A stretch of DNA of 64,000 bases, from contig CP136064.1 of assembly GCA_032622095.1 (NCBI GenBank), forward strand, positions 5,263,512-5,327,511. Reading direction: 5' to 3'. This DNA comes from Siphonodentalium dalli (Eukaryota > Mollusca > Scaphopoda > Gadilida > Siphonodentaliidae). The first letter of the stretch is position 1, and the number at the start of each line of letters is the position of its first letter. The position numbers and the translations under genes are program-made. Below the pieces are notes generated by a model. It saw only the letters and a program-made list of their open reading frames with translations. It searched no databases and had not been told where the DNA came from. Of this stretch, positions 1-12,425 are shown piece after piece.

Positions 1-742
1 TTCTCATAAATCATTAGTGACATTAATTTCAAAACAAGTAATATAGCCAAAGTTGTGAAAGTGCCCTATGTGAATAACAAATTACACACTTAAGTATAAA
101 CCAAGATTGATCTTTTATTCAATCTTAATGTATATTTCCACTGTGTTGTTCAAGTAATACTTTCCCCACAACATGAGTTGGCATTGTATGTCACTTCGTT
201 GGAGGTAGTTCAATATTTCAGCAGGTGGATACAAAAAATTAAAAAAAAAAATTCCCTACCTACCTACCCTAATTTTTTCACACTGTCAGAGGAAACATAC
301 TATCTTTTTTTTTTGGAATGTTTTTTTGGAATGTATCGCGATACATATTGTATCGTTGCAAAAAAACGTGATACGTATCAAATCGTGAGGTGGGCGTATC
401 GTTGCAGCCCTACTATCAACATGGAGTGTATTAGTCTACTAACCTGGAGTGGTGTCTATTCAGTGAGGTTTGTGTGTATGACCAAGAGTCCCAGATTACA
501 GGCAGGTATGATCCCTGTAAGAATCCTCATTTAAACCAATCAATCCCCATATTACATCTGGGTAGATTCACCTGTCAATCAAATCAAGAGAGAGTTAACC
601 TGAAAGCTACCCTATAATGATGCTAAGTGGATGGTATCTTTGTCCAAGCAATTGAACTAATAGGTGTACTAGTTATAGAAATTAACAATTTGAAACCTCC
701 AGGCTGGTCGCTGCTAATGGGTAGCTTAGGAGTTTGTTATTA
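1..742. other. No gene seen; AT-rich sequence
   Basis: No coding or RNA gene is supported here. The stretch at about 591-690 is a diverged direct copy of about 3007-3100: both carry 'gctaagtggatggtatct' followed by a similar GTCCA(A/G)GCAAT stretch. It is therefore part of a dispersed repeat. Short cgatac/gtatcg inverted pieces lie around 335-405. Confidence 0.5.
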
Positions 743-1547
743 CACATTTGCAGGGTTGGTGATTTATTTATTTATTTGATTTAAATCAGATTTATTTGAT
801 TTAAATCGATTTTTTTTCTAATTGTTATGGAAATATGCAATTGTGCAATGTCTTTGATAAATGAAGGTTCTAACAGGTGTTGCTTATTATATCCAAGGTG
901 GATTAATCAAAATTCTATTATTTATTATTTTTTGTATAACTACATGTATCAAGCACAAATATCATGGCAGTACAGATATAGCAACCATTTACTTTAATTG
1001 TGCATACACTAGGTCCATGTGAGTTCCAATGTTGTGATATCTGGATAGGTAGACCTGTGCTTAAAGATTTACTACTAAATTTAGTAAATTTTAGCTGAGA
1101 ACTGAATATATTTTCAATCACCTTTGCTCCTTGGTGACTTGAGGACATACATGTAATCACACCATATACATGTATCAAGTATGGACATTAGACAACTAGA
1201 GTAGTTTAGATGGCAGAGTATATGGTAGAATTACTCGGTTGGCATTTACATGTATGGCAATTAGAAAAGGAAAGGAAATTTAATAGTGTAATGAGGAGTG
1301 CTGAATCTGATTGTAGTTACAAATAAGCGGAACAGGCCGTTGCTGGAGCAGTAATCACGGTACCATGCAGTATTGCCTGTTTCTATAGGGTTGAAAATTA
1401 CTGCACATTTTCATACCTATTATCCAATTTTGTATATTGTATAATCATGTTATAGTTAACAAAAAACCTTGTTAGATATTGCAAGTTCTTGACATAATGC
1501 AATCATTTAAACAAAATTGATTTAAATCAGCCAACCCTGCACATTTG
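743..1547. mobile_element. hAT-like MITE with 8-bp target duplication
   Basis: The element runs 751-1539 (789 bp). It begins CAGGGTTGG and ends CCAACCCTG. Inside each end is a TGATTTAAATCA-type stretch, so the inverted ends extend for roughly 30 bp with gaps. It is flanked on both sides by the identical 8-mer CACATTTG (743-750 and 1540-1547). An 8-bp duplication with CAG...CTG ends is the signature of the hAT superfamily. I see no transposase inside, so it is non-autonomous. Confidence 0.85.
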
Positions 1548-1655
1548 TTCCAAGAAATATTGTTCTTGCTAGTGAAAAAGTAACTAAAAACAATGTTAAT
1601 TTGAGATGATAGATATGTACTTCCCAGAAGATGAGGCATAAACAGAATGAGGGCC

Positions 1656-2049
1656 CCAGAGGGCAGGGGCGCCGGAAGAGGGGGGCAGAGGGGGCAGCTG
1701 ACCCCCCTGCCCTTGACCAAGGGGGCGAGCGGGGGCAGGACTTGCCCTTTTTCTGGAGACAGAAAATGCATTTTGTGTGTTTAATCTCGTGTTTTTATAG
1801 CAAAATGTGACTTTTTTTGTCCAAATACCACCAATTTCACAAGGAATATTAATTTTTTGTCAATTTTATCACAAAACGGCCATAAAAACCGACAAATACC
1901 ATTAAAATAGGGATTTTTGCCACAATGAATTTATGGTTATTTTCCCGAGTTTGCGGAGAAAATGCCCTTTTTTGCGGAAAAGTGCACTTTTTGTAGGCTC
2001 TGCCCCCCCCCCCCTGCCCTTGGATGCTTCCGGCGCCCCTACCAGAGGG
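1656..2049. mobile_element. Second hAT-like MITE, nested in an older repeat
   Basis: The element runs 1664-2041. Its inverted ends read CAGGGGCGCCGGAAG at the left and CTTCCGGCGCCCCTA at the right. It is flanked by the 8-bp direct repeat CCAGAGGG (1656-1663 and 2042-2049). The host sequence is a member of the dispersed 'gaatgaggtccccagagg' repeat, which is cut in two by the insertion. Poly-G and poly-C runs sit just inside the termini. No open reading frame resembles a transposase. Confidence 0.8.
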
Positions 2050-2099
2050 TGAATTCTGGGGACCACATTCTCCTATTGACAGACACATTATTTCAAGGC

Positions 2100-2554
2100 T
2101 TGATTATCTTGCTGCCCTTTTCGAGCAAATTATGACGTAACTATAATAATAAATAATAATAATAATGACCAGTTTTATATAGCGAGTAACCAATTACTTG
2201 CTCTAACACGCTTGGTACAATATTACCCCAGTCATTTGTACAAGACAACCAATGAACCGGCTGCAGCCATTGCAGGTGCTGCTCTAGTTTGATCAGAACA
2301 TGCTCCGATACTCATCAGTATGACAAGCTGACTGGTACTCATTTAACGCATGAGTGATGCGAAGCCGATACAGTACGAGTGACCTTGCTCAAGGGTCACG
2401 ACTTGGCGCAGGTTTTGAAACAGCGAACAATCCGACAATTGCATGTCGCTCAAAGCGGCCCCCCCCCCCCCCCCCCCAGTTAGACTTTAAATTATATACC
2501 GCACGACAACCAGAGGATTGTGTATGAAATGATAACTCCAGAAAATTTAGAGTG
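2100..2554. other. No gene; AAT microsatellite and poly-C tract
   Basis: There is a short (AAT)n run at about 2143-2166 and a poly-C run of about 19 bases near 2459-2478. The sequence between them (for example 'ttttatatagcgagtaacca') has the look of a dispersed repeat, but I could not define its ends. Confidence 0.4.
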
Positions 2555-3010
2555 TTAACCCTTTACCCAACAAACCGGCCAAAAACACCCAAATAAAGCT
2601 TCAACAGCCTAAAATATCTTCGGTCTGTCTCAATAACACCATACAAATATGGATATCATTGGAACCGGTTCATTGACCACATTGTGATGGTTACAGTTAT
2701 GCCCTGTGCCAATGCATTCTCTTATATATGCGAGTCGACCATAGGTCGACTCGCATATATAAGAGAATGCATTGGCCTAAAAAAACGCTTTTTACCATTT
2801 TTCTTACATTCTTTAACAATTTTAGAATTTTTTCTTACATTTTTTATAATATTTTTATAATATTTTTCTACATTTCTTTGACAATTTTATCATTTTTAAT
2901 ATGTGTTAAGCCAATGCATTGTCTTATATATGCGAGGCGACCTATGGTCGACTCGCATATATATAAGAGAATACATTGGCACAGGGCCGTTCTGTTGGGT
3001 AAAGGGTTAA
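2555..3010 (+). mobile_element. TTAA-flanked MITE with two internal palindromes (family 1, copy 1)
   Basis: The ends are TTAA-CCCTTTACCCAACA and TGTTGGGTAAAGGG-TTAA, a target-site type typical of piggyBac transposons. Two long near-perfect palindromes lie inside at about 2706-2776 and 2911-2981. Both are built from the arm 'ccaatgcattctcttatata' around a cgacCATAGGTCG-type centre. An AT-rich spacer separates them. The open reading frames over the element are products of the palindromes, not genes. Confidence 0.8.
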
Positions 3011-3385
3011 TCTGAAAGCTGTAGTGATAATGCTAAGTGGATGGTATCTGTGTCCAGGCAATGGAACTAATTGGTGTAATAGAAACTAATAGGGTGACCC
3101 ATTACTCTTTGTGCACTGTATACTTCCTAATGGGTATGGGTTGTGTGACCTCGCTAATGATTTAACATCAAAATTTTTGATGTAGTACAGAAGCTCGTTA
3201 TCCATACTGGGCGTTTCTAACTAATTGGTGAGGAGGTCGATGCCAAAACATGAGTATTTGTAACCAATTATATGTAAAGGTCTTAAATTATAGTTGCCGA
3301 CCATGATTTTTAGTCCAACCACCTCGCCATCTACCACTGAATATTTAATTATAATACGGCCTCATCTATACTGTTACTGTGGCTA
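3011..3385. other. No gene seen
   Basis: The first 100 bases repeat the dispersed sequence seen at about 591-690. The rest is unremarkable AT-rich DNA leading into the minisatellite. Confidence 0.4.
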
Positions 3386-4412
3386 AAAGGGTCACTCTCA
3401 CCAAAATGTGCTGAAGGGTACACAGGTTTTGAAAATGTGCTGAAGGGTACACAGGTTTTGAAAATGTGCTGAAGGGTACAAAGGTTTGAAAATGTGCTGA
3501 AGGGTACACATGTTTTGAAAATGTGCTGAAGGATACATAGGTTTGAAAATGTTCTGAAGGGTACACAGGTTTTTAAAATGAGCTGAAGGGTACACAGGTT
3601 TGAAAATGTGCTGAAGGGTACACAGGTTTTGAAAATGTGCTGAAGGGTACATAGGTTTTGAAAATGTGCTGAAGGGTACATAGGTTTGAAAATGTGCTGA
3701 CGGGTACACATGTTTTGAAAATGTGCTGAAGGATACATAGGTTTGAAAATGTTCTGAAGGGTACACAGGTTTGAAAATGGGCTGAAGGGTACACAGGTTT
3801 GAAAATGTGCTGAAGGGTACACAGGTTTGAAAATGTGCTGAAGGGTACACAGGTTTTGAAAATGTGCTGAAGGGTACATAGGTTTTGAAAATGTGCTGAA
3901 GGGTACACAGGTTTGAAAATGTGCTGAAGGGTACATAGGTTTTGAAAATGTGCTGAATTAGGGTACACAGGTTTTGAAAATGTGCTGAAGGGTACAGGTT
4001 TGAAAATGTGCTGAAGGGTACACAGGTTTTGAAAATGTGCTGAAGGGTACACAGGTTTGAAAATGTGCTGAAGTGTACATAGGTTTTGAAAATGTGCTGA
4101 ATTAGGGTACACAGGTTTTGAAAATGTGCTGAAGGGTACACAGGTTTGAAAATGTGCTGAAGGGTACACAGGTTTGAAAATGGGCTGAAGGGTACACAGG
4201 TTTGAAAATGTGCTGAAGGGTACATAGGTTTGAAAATGTGCTGAATTAGGGTACACAGGTTTTGAAAATGTGCTGAAGGGTACATAGGTTTGAAAATGTG
4301 CTGAAGGGTACACAGGTTTTTAAAATGTGCTGATGGGTACACAGGTTTGAAAATGTTCTGAAGGGTACACATGTTTGAAAATGTGCTGAAGGGTACACAG
4401 GGATTGTGATCT
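3386..4412 (-). repeat. 28-bp minisatellite, about 36 units
   Basis: The unit is close to GAAAATGTGCTGAAGGGTAC followed by ACAGGTTT. It varies in length by one base (GTTTG or GTTTTG), with an occasional AATTAG insertion. The array starts directly after 'gggtcactctcacc'. The same repeat occurs in reverse orientation at 58370-58845. Long open reading frames on the minus strand, up to 324 codons of a CTLQHIFKP-like motif, arise only because stop codons are absent from the unit. Confidence 0.9.
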
Positions 4413-5155
4413 GCACATATTAATTATGAATAGGGTCCTACGACACCAGAATTTGTGTTCTTTCTATCAGTTGTTGTCTTGCCATATTTATAGTTACGAT
4501 AACGGTTTCGAGAACCCATGCAAGTCTGATTATAATGTGCCTGTAATTTGCAGAATGCATGAGGTCCCCAGAGGGTGAATTTAATGACGCTATCCTACAT
4601 AGTGGGCTAGCATCACCAAATTCACCCTCTGGGGACTTCATTCTGCATGGCCTCATCTGCTATGGGAGACATATACTCCGACTGAAGTTCCCAAATGGTG
4701 AATATTGTGATGTACACATATTGGGAACGTCGAATATGCAATGTGTCGTCTGCCAATTTGGGGATATGGAGAAACTAAACTAGAAAAGAAATAGAATTTA
4801 TGTGAAGAAGTTTCTACAGAAATTTGATAATAAAGATACTTTCCAGAGAAGATGAGGCCTAAGCAGAATGAGGTCCCCAGAGTGTGAATACACTCAGATT
4901 GAAGTTCCCAAATGGCGAATATTGTGATGTACACCCATTGGGAACCTCGAATATGCAATGTGTCGTCTGCCAATTTGGGGATATAGAGAAACTAAACTAA
5001 AAAAGAAATAGAATCTATGTGAAGAAGTTTCTATAGAAATTTTATAATAAAGAAACTTTCCAGAGAATATGAGACCAAAGCAGAATGAGGTCTCCAGAGG
5101 GTGAATTTACTGACGCTAGCCCACTATGCAATCATTGAGCCAACCACTGACTATA
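4413..5155. repeat. Dispersed 'gaggtccccagagggtgaat' repeat cluster
   Basis: Several copies of a roughly 40-bp sequence, GAGGTCCCCAGAGGGTGAAT and its reverse complement, lie at about 4560-4655, 4868-4890 and 5085-5130. Copies 4560-4655 face each other and form a hairpin. The block 4660-4800 ('gaagttcccaaatggtgaat' onward) is repeated at 4900-5040. Related copies occur at 5925-5965, 19430-19745 and 27825-28145, so this is a dispersed transposon family. Confidence 0.7.
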
Positions 5156-5375
5156 CAGTAATGCCCTAATTAATCGACTCCTTAACCACAGCAGAATTAT
5201 GGGTAACTTTTCAGGATTTAGTCGGAAATATGGTTTGTTGCCATTCATCGGAAAGCTCTCGGCGAGAGCTTTCCAATGAATGGCAACAAGCCATATTTCC
5301 GACTAAATCCTGAAAAATTACCCATAATTCTGCTGTGGTTAAGGAGTCGATTATTTACATTGTAGAGCATTACTG
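5156..5375. mobile_element. Mariner-like hairpin MITE, copy 1
   Basis: This is a nearly perfect 220-bp palindrome whose ends read TA-CAGTAATGCCC and GAGCATTACTG-TA. CAGT termini with TA flanks are typical of Tc1/mariner elements. The hairpin centre is at about 5262-5275 (agctctcggcgagagct). Other copies are at 5400, 7992, 9923, 59259 and 60853. Confidence 0.8.
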
Positions 5376-5399
5376 TATGACCTGCTATCAACATAATTA

Positions 5400-5609
5400 C
5401 AGTAATGCCCTAAATAATCGACTCCATAACCACAGCAGAATAATGGGTAATTTCTCAGGATTTAGTCAGAAATATGGCTTGTTGCCATTCATCGGAAAGC
5501 TCTCGACAAGAGCTTTCCGATGAATGGCAACAAGCGATATTTCCTGAAAAGTTACCCATAATTCCGCTGTGGTTAAGGAGTCGATTATTTACATTGTAGA
5601 GCATTACTG
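5400..5609. mobile_element. Mariner-like hairpin MITE, copy 2, in tandem with copy 1
   Basis: This is a second full hairpin of the same family. Both copies are followed by the same sequence, ATGACCTGCTATCAACATAA (5377 and 5612 onward). The pair therefore arose by tandem duplication of hairpin plus flank, not by two insertions. Confidence 0.8.
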
Positions 5610-6440
5610 TATGACCTGCTATCAACATAATTACATGTACATGTAAGTACAAAATAATCATGGCAAATAGAACCATAACACCACACTGGGATATTTCGCT
5701 GACGACCGAGGTACATGAGCCAGATTGGTTAGCCAAGAATGTGGAATCAATGAAATTAGGATTCCCTCAGTATGTAAAATATACCTACCGCGTCATGTGG
5801 GCGATCAACTGGTGATTATATTACCTCCCTTGATAGAAGTCTAGAAATAATTAAAGTCCCAATAGTGCTAACCCGGACTGCTCAAATGTGTGACAAATCT
5901 GCAAGCCCACTGTGTGGGGTAGCATCACTAAATTCACCCTCTGGGAACCTCATTCTGCAAATGTCAGACACACTATATCCCGACTTGCAAACCTGACTTG
6001 AGATCAATATTGCTGGTGAGTCCCAAGTCTTGAAATAATTTAGTACTATTACATGCAGCCTGTCATCATGCCAGACTCGTTAGTCGTTACCATATCATCC
6101 TGTCAGATCATACCTTCTGTCTGTCAACAAAATGTCACAGTAAATACCAACAAGAGCATCCCTAGGGCTTGGCAAAATAAGCCTGCTGTAATTTCATCAA
6201 TGGGCCATAATAACTCAGGTGAAAATTGATGGGTGGAACCCAAATTTGAACTTGACCTGTATTTTGCACTAGTAATCCTACATATATCAAATTTCATTCC
6301 ATTCAACTCAGACTTACTAAAGTTGTCATCCGGAAATAAAAAATGTGCAAATTCCAACAAAAAGGCCATAAGTCTTGTGAAAATTGGCAGGCGGAACCCA
6401 AATTCGAACTTGACCTTTATTTTGATTTAGTAAACCTACA
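5610..6440. other. No gene; repeat fragments
   Basis: A fragment of the 'ccctctgggaacctcattct' family lies at 5925-5965. Two diverged direct copies of a sequence beginning near 'ggcggaacccaaatt' occur at about 6200-6290 and 6365-6450. No coding sequence is supported. Confidence 0.4.
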
Positions 6441-6444
6441 TACC

Positions 6445-7205
6445 AATTTTCATTCCAGAGGTTGAATACTCGTGCTGTCGCGGAAGGATAGAACCCGAGG
6501 TGCGCCTCTCGTTCTATCCTTCTGCGGCAGCGCTCGTGTCGTATCGACAAACCCATTTACAAATCGTGTCGTTCTGTGTTTATTACACGCTTCACATACC
6601 AGAATCCGTGCATTAAATATACATGTGTATGTGTATGTATGTGCCTAAATCAGGCCTGCAAATTTAAGGCAAACGCAGCCGTTCAGTTCACCTGGAGGTT
6701 ATCTAAAACGAAAATGCCACGAACGAAAAACGGTAGTTTTATAAATGCAGTTCTCGCGATAACTAATTCTCACCTTAATGTTTGCTCAATCAAGTCCCAA
6801 AATGAGACATTAAAATTTATTATGGTAGTTAATGAGTTGCCCATCTGTAGTTAATAATAATACCTGAGTTATAGTGATTTATTTGTGTAACTCTCCTGCT
6901 AACCTGTGGTATGGGTTACCTACATGTAAGCACAAACCAGGTGATAGAAAAATAGATTACACATAATTTTGAAACCTGCAGGCCTGTAAATTAACCTTGT
7001 ATGTCTGTTTTTTTTTAATTCACGGATTCTAGGACTGGTGGCGGATTCTAGGACTGGTGGCGTGTAATGAACACAGAACATGTTTGTTGATACACCACTT
7101 GCGCCATTGCAGAAGGATTAAACTTGAGACTGCACCACTCATTCCATCCTTCCATGCTAGCACTCATGACCTATCAACAAACCCATCAACACACTGTGTT
7201 GGTAA
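6445..7205. repeat. Two diverged copies of an inverted-repeat element
   Basis: At 6455-6600 a hairpin reads GAAGGATAGAAC...GTTCTATCCTTC, followed by 'cgacaaacccatttacaaat'. A related, more decayed copy is at 7065-7205, with 'caacaaacccatcaacacac' at its end. Both neighbour 'gaacacagaac'/'gttctgtgttt' ends. They look like relics of one short transposon. Confidence 0.5.
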
Positions 7206-7236
7206 AGTATGATAAAGGTGGTCCCTATCTCTAACC

Positions 7237-7685
7237 TTAACCCTTTACCCAACAAAACGGCCCAAAACGCCCAAATAAAGCTTCAACAGCCTAAAATATC
7301 TTCGGTCTGTCTCAATAACACCATACAAATATGGATATCATTGGAACCGGTTCATTGACCACATTGTGATGGTTACAGTTATGCCCTGTGCCAATGCATT
7401 CTCTTATATATGCGAGTCGACCATAGGTCGCCTCGCATTAATAAGAGAATGCATTGGCCTAAACACTTTTTACCATTTTTTCTTACATTCTTTAACAATT
7501 TTATAATTTTTTCTTACATTTTTTAACAATTTTTATAATATTTTTCTACATTCTTTGACAATTTTATCATTTTTAATATGTGTTAAGCCAATGCATTCTC
7601 TTTTATATGCGAGGCGACCTATGGTCGACTCGCATATATAAGAGAATGCATTGGCACAGGGCCATTCTGTTCGGTAAAGGGTTAA
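7237..7685 (+). mobile_element. TTAA-flanked MITE, family 1, copy 2
   Basis: It has the same structure as 2555-3010: TTAACCCTTTACCC at the left, GGTAAAGGGTTAA at the right, and two internal palindromes with the CCAATGCATTCTCTTATATA arm. It is closely similar to copy 1 throughout, with small deletions in the AT-rich spacer. Confidence 0.8.
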
Positions 7686-8628
7686 TTGAGAGCAGTATGG
7701 ATTTCCTAATAATTAGCATGCATCATTTATGAAACATCCTTCATAGTGTGTTTACAATTATTGAATATTTTATCTATGCCGAAACAATGTGACTATCACA
7801 CTGTCAAAGCGTTAGATCACATTAGACAGTTACACTGATGGGTAATTTAGGAGCAGCTGTGGTTAGAGCATTTGGTTTGTCTTCCCTGTCAACACAGTAA
7901 TATGAGTTCAATGGGTGGGTGCCAGTGGACTGCTGAACATCCGAACAGTGGCAAGCGGAGTGAGGGTCACGATAACTGTAGAGTTAAAATACAGTAATGC
8001 CCTAAATAATCGACTCCTTAACAACAGCAAAATTATGGGTAACTTATCAGGATGTAGTCAGAAATATGGCTTGTTGCCATTCATCTGAAAGACCTCATTT
8101 CCCCAAAAAATTTAAAACTAAAAATGTGAGTGCAGAAGAGCACAAAAGGCAGGCCCCGAGTGCGCTAGTATCTCATAAGCACAGTCGACCTTCCTAGTAC
8201 AACATACTAATAGATGTCTGTTGTCACAAAATTAATTGCCTTCGGAGGAAATTAACATGTCATCGAATTACTACATGAAATATAGGATATCATGCATCTC
8301 ATGAAAACAGTGAATTAATTTTGCCACTAAATACAAACCGTGCATCGACTTCACCTCAATTCGATGACTTGTGCATTCATACAATGAAATACATTAAAAT
8401 AAGCTCGTCTTTATCACTCGCTATCTGTCAATATTTTGTTATCTACATGATAATGACTGTTAAAATATTGGTTTTTATCGCTTTCTGCCAAAAAAATTTT
8501 ATCAATTGATTTCTGTCCATATTTCACAATCCGTGTTCAAATAACTGTTAAAAATCAACAAAAATCCAGAGCGAGGAGTAGTATAAAGCCATCACCAAAG
8601 GAAAAGGAAAAATTTAGACAGCTATATA
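7686..8628. other. No gene; partial mariner-like hairpin at 7992-8089
   Basis: One arm of the CAGTAATGCCC hairpin family is present at 7992-8089 and the other arm is missing. The rest has no recognisable gene. Open reading frames such as 8321-8509 have no family features. Confidence 0.5.
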
Positions 8629-9555
8629 CCCTGCTGGACAAAACAAGTGTCCACTTAACTGCGGTGCGGTTAGCGTTGCCACCACGGCCGAAATGCAACT
8701 ACACAGCGGCTCGACTCTAACTATAGGAAGTTGATGTCCTATGAAATACAAACAATTCACTGGATTGGTGTGAAAATTCTCACAAAATCAGACTGGGCTA
8801 TACACCCTTGATTTACTAAATCCTGCTATACACAGGTTTCGGCGACATACTCGCAAGTATCACAGAATTATATTGGGCTATACGCCCTTGAGTAACTAAA
8901 TCCTGATATACACAGGTTATAACGACATACTCGCAAATATTGGATGACAGACACCCCAGAAAGGTGTAGTTTGGCCAAAGGTTTTGGCATAATTTGAGTA
9001 TGCATCATAACTGCATGCCGACTTGTTTTTCGCTAACACATATAATATGGTATACTTACACATGGATGGGTTACATACCTGATGAGACAGACCCTCATTT
9101 AACCATAATTCTGGTTGAATGTAAATCTAGTCGAAACATTGCTACCACTGAGTATTCCAATTCTGTGACTGCACACCACATGAATTGGGTGAAATTTATA
9201 ATTGTGGTATTATGTAGTGGTGACGCACTCATGTTGCAATGTAGTATGTCATGTGATGACTGACCATAATTTTGGCATCGGAGTAGGAAATTTCCTATCT
9301 TATATTGAAGCGGTGTACTTGCCATTTGGCATGGTGTAGTTGCCGCGGTGTACTTTCATTAAACTGAAAAAAGACGATACAAACCAGAAATCTAACCACG
9401 GTGTACATGTCATTCGGCTGCGAGGGTAGTTGCTGTTCGGCCGCAGTGTACTTGCCGTTTGGCCGCGGTTCTCAACTGCAGTTACAAACTCTGACACCGC
9501 AGCCAAACGGCAAATACACCGCGGTGCCAATGGACACTTGTTTTGTCCAGCGGGG
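8629..9555. mobile_element. Non-autonomous element with 26-bp inverted ends
   Basis: The left end CCCTGCTGGACAAAACAAGT continues GTCCA. The right end, TGGAC then ACTTGTTTTGTCCAGCGGGG, is its inverse with few mismatches. TA flanks both sides. The right third holds several dyad copies of a CCGCGGTGTACTTGCC-like motif (9340-9540), and the left end has related 'gcggtgcggtt'. I see no transposase. It may be a mariner-related MITE, but the superfamily is uncertain. Confidence 0.7.
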
Positions 9556-9922
9556 TAAGCCCCTATGATTACTAATATTGCCAGTATTGGTTACATTCAA
9601 CTAAATAATTTCCCATAGGTGACAGTATTAGGGTTAAGCCAGTCCAAGATTCATTTTATACATACTAGTAACTGAGCCAAACTTGAGACATTGTGGCGAT
9701 TACAATTCCATGTCAGACATAAATTGTCAATAAAGATTTGGTGTCAAACCATACTAAATTGGTAATTTCCACAACTTCATACCATTAGAATTTGTTTTAT
9801 GCTGACGTAAGTTTCCCTATACAAATGCCAAGGGGCATAATTTTTTTATAACCTATACATGTAGGTTCATCAACTATACTTTCACTTCGATTAGCTACTA
9901 GTACTAATACATGTGTAGATTA

Positions 9923-10068
9923 CAGTAATGCCCTAAATAATCTTAACTCCTTACCCACAGCAGAATTATGAGTAATTTTTCAGGATTTAGTCGGAAATAT
10001 GGCTTGTTACCATTCATTGGAAAGCTCTCACTGCTGTGGTTAAGGAGTTGATTATTAGGGTATTACTG
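9923..10068. mobile_element. Mariner-like hairpin MITE, internally deleted
   Basis: The left arm starts CAGTAATGCCC and the right arm ends GGTATTACTG with TA flanks. Most of the right arm is deleted. Confidence 0.7.
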
Positions 10069-12420
10069 TACCTTGAACTTACTTGGCTTGAAGAGTCCCT
10101 AACAGCAAATTAAAAACTCCATGATTCTAGCCTTGAACCAGAAAATGTTCCTGCTCTGGTATTAAATAGTGCAGTAGTAGTAAACATATGACATAACACA
10201 TGTGTTAACTATTTAGTTTTATAGCTCTCAGTGTGAACAATTCCATCAAATGCTTCATAAACATGTCCTTAATTACATAATTTCCTGAGCAGACATCAGA
10301 TTCCTTCTGTTAAGTGCTGGTTATTCACCCCCCACAGCCTACAATTCTGATTCTGAAATATTCAGCCCTCTAAATTAATTCAGAATGTTTGGCTTCCGAA
10401 ATCCACTACCACAACCCCTTACCATGGCCCAGTCTGCTTCAGCCAATTATGAGGGTTGAATATTAAGCCTTTCTTTACAAAATTTAATCATGCACCCAGT
10501 TATAAAAGTAAATATTGGAATGGTCTATTATTCATTTGAAGGAGTAGTCAGGATAAATTAGCAGATGACGGTCAGACATAAAAGATAATAGAGGTGCTGC
10601 AGGATTCATATTCATTTGAGGGAAAAGTTCTGATAATAAGTTCAACAAACGGTCGTTTATTGAACTTATTTTCTCAACATTTCCTATGGGAATTACTGGG
10701 GGGGATACATCATCGTGCAGAGGATGTCCTCGTTCAAACGATGTATCGGGCAGCTCCACACGTTGAAGCATCTAGGCAATACAGCCTACAATAGCTGAAA
10801 TCAGCTATAGATTATCCACTCCAGCCAGTAAGATTTATGCAACAAGACAAAATCAGGAAAATGCGTTTCAAACATGGGCTGCCGAGGTCATAACCTACAT
10901 GTAGTTACTAAATGATTGAATCGGGCATTATTACTTCGACAAAGTACTGCCACTTTACAGTTAAAGGCTGCTAGTTTTCTTTGAAATAAAACAGCAGTGT
11001 TCCGTAAATCGTAAGGTAACATCGGGTCAGGCAATCTTTTTACTAATTGAAAGGGCTTAAAATCACTTAATTTAAAAAAAATTCTTCACTGAAATAAAAC
11101 TTGAATTATTTACAAACCGGAAGCCAAATATTTAAAAGAATTTGATTGGCTGTTAATAATGTTTACAGAGGTAGCATTTAGAGTCAGAATTGAATCGTGT
11201 GAGCAATTTTTACGTGGAAGGAATTACCCTATGTGCCGATATTAATTATCATTACTGGTTGATTTTTTATACTAGACTTGTCTGTCAGATATGCGTATAT
11301 AATTTAAACGCAACTCCCGAAAGATCTGAATGGTTTGTTTTTTTTACCAAAAGAGGATAATTATCAAAAAAATAGTGCCCAGTATACGGTATCTGAACTT
11401 TATAATCGTACTTGATTCCACTGTGCAAAGCATATTGAATTGCTTTACCAATGAGCGGCAGCACTTCGTTCATTTAGAATTTGAATTAAGAGATTTTTTA
11501 ATACAGTTTCCTGATTTTGTCGTGTTACATAAAACTTACCGACTGGAGACTGGAGAGTATAAATTAACCTCTATATATACATGTATACCGGTATATACAT
11601 GTAAACTAGTATTGTAGCTGAAATTTCACATTTGCCAGATCTGGTTAGAGCACCACATACGCTGCTCTAGTCGACATCCTGAAAGCACCGTAAATGGTAC
11701 AGAGCTCTATACCATGGCCTAAATGTTTAATTATGTTATAAATAGTTAGAAATTCCAAATGGGTTGGCAGTGCCACTGACAGATTGACCTGGTGATCTGA
11801 TTTTGAGTGAATTTAATTTTGATTTGAAATACTCTGACAGCTTGATTACAGAATACAGGAGAAGTAGGCCCTGCGCGATGTCGGCCGCACACGAAGTCAG
11901 CCCCAGATAAGTTGGCCCCATATATAACAGAAACAATGTTTTAAATCATTCTTTATTTATTTGATGACATGAAATATAAATGACAAAATACTAATAATAA
12001 TAACATATAAATAATATTAATACATTAAATGATGAATTAACAATATATTCGTCACTGTCGCTCTCATCAGTTATGGGTGCTGAAATCTCTGCGATCCTTC
12101 TGAGTAGGTGGCTTGTGGAAAAATCTCTCTCTACTAGTATATTTTTTCCCGAGGTTGAATATTTGACCCTATAGGCTGTACATGTGTGATTTGGTTTCAT
12201 AGGAATCTGTGTATATCTTCTTCTCGATCTTTCTCACTAGGTGTTGCTGCAAGAAGATTAACTTTGCCTCGGAATGCAGAAGCTGCACCGACACATACAT
12301 GTAGTTTGAGCCACTAGCTTTTCTGTTCAGCCTACCGGTACGTGTATGATGCCATCCTTCGGTATCATTGTTGGTTCTGATTGACATCATGAAGGGCATT
12401 GAAGGCACACCACAAAGCTG
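10069..12420. other. No gene seen; small hairpins at 10530-10770
   Basis: At 10632-10669 the arms AATAAGTTCAACAAACG and CGTTTATTGAACTTATT form a hairpin. At about 10700-10750 'gatacatcatcgt' faces 'acgatgtatc'. The block is related to 39610-39790 in reverse orientation ('cccataggaaatgttcagat'), so it is a dispersed repeat. The remaining 1.6 kb shows nothing I can name. Confidence 0.4.
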
Positions 12421-12425
12421 GACTG

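Noticed and set aside
178-534. 118-residue open frame
   Set aside because: Low-complexity lysine and phenylalanine runs and no recognisable domain; composition matches the surrounding non-coding DNA.
3349-4372. Minus-strand open frames up to 324 codons with a CTLQHIFKP-like repeat
   Set aside because: They follow the minisatellite exactly, exist in several overlapping frames, and end where the array ends. There is no start context or domain.
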